From contig NZ_PAQR01000004.1 of assembly GCF_002709775.1 (NCBI RefSeq), positions 1-45,248 on the forward strand: a stretch of 45,248 nucleotides of DNA, written 5' to 3'. This DNA comes from Thalassospira sp. GTDB taxonomy: Bacteria; Pseudomonadota; Alphaproteobacteria; Rhodospirillales; Thalassospiraceae. Position numbers and translations under genes: made by a program. Position 1 is the stretch's first letter; each line of letters starts with the position of its first letter. Below are positions 43,579-45,248 of this stretch, piece by piece. A model generated the notes under the pieces. That model saw only the letters and a list, made by a program, of their open reading frames with translations, had not been told where the DNA came from and did not search any database.

Positions 43579-44649
43579 TCAGCCCCTTACCATGTTCGGT
43601 ACATCCAGCGGCACGAAACCATAATGTTTCAGCCAGCGAAGATCGGTATCGAAGAAGGTGCGAAGATCGGGAATACCGTATTTCAGCATCGCGATGCGTT
43701 CGATCCCCATGCCAAAGGCAAAGCCCTGATATTCTTCGGGATCAAGACCACAGGCAGCCAGAACACGCGGATGAACCATGCCGCAGCCAAGGATTTCCAG
43801 CCAGTCGTCGCCTTCACCAATTTTCAGTTCCCCACCCTTGCGCGAGCAACCGATATCCATTTCGGCACTCGGTTCGGTGAAGGGGAAGAAGCTCGGACGA
43901 TAGCGGACCGGCACATCATCAAGTTCGAAATAGGTTTTGACGAACTCAAGCAGGCAACCCTTCAGATGACCCATGTGGGTCTTCTTGTCGATGACCAGGC
44001 CTTCGACCTGATGGAACATCGGCGTATGGGTCATATCGCTGTCAGAGCGATAGGTACGACCCGGCGCAATGATGCGGATCGGCGGGGTTTTGGACTGCAT
44101 GGTCCGGATCTGCACCGGCGAGGTATGGGTGCGCAGCACAAGGCGCGAACCGTCTTCCTGTTCAGGCAGATAGAAAGTGTCCTGCATTTCGCGCGCGGGA
44201 TGTTCCGGCGGAATATTCAGCGCGGTAAAGTTATGGAAGTCGTCTTCAACATCCGGACCTTCGGCAAGGGCAAAGCCCATCTCGCCAAAGATCGAGACGA
44301 TTTCATCAATCGTCTGGCTGATCGGGTGAATGCGACCCGCAGTTTCATCCGGACGCGAGGACAGGGTGACGTCGATCCGCTCGCCCGACAGACGCGCTTC
44401 AAGGGCAGCATCTTCAAGGGCAGTTTTGCGGGTCTCGATTGCGCCAGCGACCTGGTCCTTGACGGCATTGAGCGTCTGACCAAATTCACGACGCTGGTCC
44501 GGGTCCATCTTGCCAAGGTTTTTCATCAGACCGGTAATGCGGCCTTTCTTGCCAAGGGCGCTGATGCGGACGTCTTCAAGCGCGGTAAGATCCGCTGCCT
44601 TTTCGACTTCCGCCAGAACCTCTTCGCGCAATGCTTCGATGTTTTCCAT
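43579..44649 (-). CDS. pheS: Phenylalanyl-tRNA synthetase alpha subunit
   Basis: PheS carries the class II catalytic site for phenylalanine activation. The 356-residue protein has an N-terminal coiled-coil that contacts tRNA (about 1-90), motif 2 [21 protein letters not shown] (near 200-220), the phenylalanine-pocket region with [13 protein letters not shown], and motif 3 [18 protein letters not shown] near 315. The residue after GFAFG is Met, so the widened-pocket Gly variant used in counterselection is not relevant here. The ATG at 44649 has GGAAG in front. An intrinsic terminator lies in the 114-base gap after rplT, suggesting that only part of the rpmI-rplT transcription enters pheST. Confidence 0.97.
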   Translation of the reverse strand: MENIEALREEVLAEVEKAADLTALEDVRISALGKKGRITGLMKNLGKMDPDQRREFGQTLNAVKDQVAGAIETRKTALEDAALEARLSGERIDVTLSSRPDETAGRIHPISQTIDEIVSIFGEMGFALAEGPDVEDDFHNFTALNIPPEHPAREMQDTFYLPEQEDGSRLVLRTHTSPVQIRTMQSKTPPIRIIAPGRTYRSDSDMTHTPMFHQVEGLVIDKKTHMGHLKGCLLEFVKTYFELDDVPVRYRPSFFPFTEPSAEMDIGCSRKGGELKIGEGDDWLEILGCGMVHPRVLAACGLDPEEYQGFAFGMGIERIAMLKYGIPDLRTFFDTDLRWLKHYGFVPLDVPNMVRG

Positions 44650-44684
44650 AACTTCCGACGCTTTGGCTTGGGTTTAAAAATCAC

Positions 44685-44717
44685 AAAAAGAAAAGGGACG
44701 GCCAATATGGCCGCCCC
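44685..44717 (-). terminator. Terminator or attenuator between rplT and pheS
   Basis: On the minus strand GGGGCGGCC and GGCCGTCCC (one G-U pair) close a 5-base loop and are followed by TTTTCTTTTT. It lies inside the transcription unit, upstream of pheS. A weaker hairpin CCTGA-TTTGA-TCAGG immediately upstream shares its last two G with the terminator stem. Confidence 0.85.
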
Positions 44718-44742
44718 TGATCAAATCAGGCAAGTGCCGATG

Positions 44743-44762
44743 AAACCTTTTTACAAAGGTTT
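44743..44762 (-). other. Stem-loop directly after the rplT stop codon
   Basis: AAACCTTT-GTAA-AAAGGTTT on the minus strand is a perfect 8-bp stem starting two bases after the stop codon. It may be part of the control structure of the rplT-pheS gap. Confidence 0.55.
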
Positions 44763-44763
44763 A

Positions 44764-45120
44764 TCAGTCCAGTGCAGCCTGCGCCTGGGTGACCAGAGCT
44801 TTGAAAGCTTCCGGCTCACGCACTGCGATGTCGGCAAGAACTTTACGGTCCAGCTCAACACCAGCCTTTTTGAGGCCGTTCATGAACTGGGAGTAGCTCA
44901 GACCGTTCTCACGCGCGCCAGCGTTGATACGCTGGATCCAGAGCGAGCGGAACTGGCGTTTCTTAACGCGACGATCGCGGTATGCATACTGCAGACCTTT
45001 TTCCACAGCCTGAACGGCGGTGCGGAAAGTATTGTTGCGGCGACCGCGGTAACCCTTGGCAGCCTTAATAACCTTGCGGTGACGAGCGTGCGAAGACACG
45101 CCCCCTTTTACACGAGCCAT
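44764..45120 (-). CDS. rplT: 50S ribosomal protein L20
   Basis: L20 binds 23S rRNA early in assembly of the large subunit. The 118-residue length is standard. [23 protein letters not shown] is the basic N-terminal rRNA-binding tail, [33 protein letters not shown] is the globular core, and [12 protein letters not shown] lies near the end. The ATG at 45120 has a strong GAAGGAGAG ribosome binding site. It follows rpmI by 17 bases. In E. coli L20 represses its own operon through mRNA upstream of rpmI; that region lies outside the window. Confidence 0.98.
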   Translation of the reverse strand: MARVKGGVSSHARHRKVIKAAKGYRGRRNNTFRTAVQAVEKGLQYAYRDRRVKKRQFRSLWIQRINAGARENGLSYSQFMNGLKKAGVELDRKVLADIAVREPEAFKALVTQAQAALD

Positions 45121-45137
45121 TTAACTCTCCTTCAACC

Positions 45138-45248
45138 TTAACCGTACGGCAGGAATTTTTTGACGATGCGGGCATCTGCGTCACAGAGGATCTCCGTGCC
45201 ACGTGCCTGGCGCTTCATCTTGGTCGGTTTCGCAGTCAGAAGGTGGCG
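45138..45248 (-). CDS. rpmI: 50S ribosomal protein L35, C-terminal part (cut by window edge)
   Basis: Thirty-six codons and a TAA stop read RHLLTAKPTKMKRQARGTE, then ILCDADARIVKKFLPYG. The RHLLT, KRQARGT and VKKFLPYG blocks are the standard C-terminal half of L35 (about 65 residues in full). The start lies beyond the right edge. It precedes rplT in the usual infC-rpmI-rplT order. Confidence 0.95.
   Translation of the reverse strand, partial: RHLLTAKPTKMKRQARGTEILCDADARIVKKFLPYG

Noticed and set aside
43354..45141. 595-codon open frame antisense to pheS and rplT
   Set aside because: It runs across three real gene regions and their terminators and has no plausible translation signals.

Overview
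The window reads as chromosomal housekeeping DNA of an alphaproteobacterium, most likely a marine Rhodospirillales such as Thalassospira. That placement is an inference from gene content and order: the block tsaE-amgK/murU-addB-addA-trxA, a 1611-residue NAD-glutamate dehydrogenase, an alphaproteobacterial-type AddB, a CnoX-LON-Trm112-DUF971 cluster, and moderate GC. I see no insertion sequence, phage gene, CRISPR array or other sign of recent transfer.

Left part (1-14.5 kb). The first bases hold the first codons of a probable TetR-type regulator, with operator-like dyads upstream of it. An unrecognised 211-residue gene with a strong terminator follows, then the NAD-glutamate dehydrogenase and a divergent fabI. 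A DUF488 protein and a CHASE4-GGDEF-EAL protein come next, then two identical tRNA-Gly(GCC) genes in tandem. A prolyl-tRNA editing protein precedes the proteostasis-flavoured run cnoX, LON-domain protein, Trm112-like protein and DUF971 protein. This run meets ompW tail to tail across a shared terminator.

Middle (14.5-24.3 kb). A ubiquinone-type flavin hydroxylase is followed by glnK-amtB, the ammonium sensing and uptake pair, behind a clear sigma-54 type promoter. Next come an aminotransferase, ftsK and a Cache-type chemoreceptor.

Right part (24.3-45.2 kb). A minus-strand block runs tsaE, a fused amgK-murU (peptidoglycan sugar recycling), addB, addA (double-strand break repair) and trxA. The junctions from tsaE to addA overlap by one to four bases, so these genes are probably co-transcribed; trxA has its own candidate promoter. 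A thioredoxin-reductase-like ferredoxin-NADP reductase, a GFA-family protein, a UPF0303 protein, lepA, an orphan membrane histidine kinase and a small lipoprotein follow. The window ends in the minus-strand translation cluster rpmI-rplT-pheS-pheT, with rpmI cut by the edge.

No obviously new multi-gene system is present. The observations most worth a second look are: (i) an in-frame AmgK-MurU fusion that keeps a good internal ribosome binding site and start for MurU; (ii) an ompW promoter with a 19-bp spacer and a perfect dyad centred in it, the architecture of MerR-type promoters, plus a near-consensus FNR box; (iii) the sigma-54 promoter of glnK with a perfect 20-bp AT-rich palindrome upstream; (iv) a structured rplT-pheS gap containing an intrinsic terminator; (v) two near-identical dyads upstream of the cnoX and ferredoxin reductase genes.
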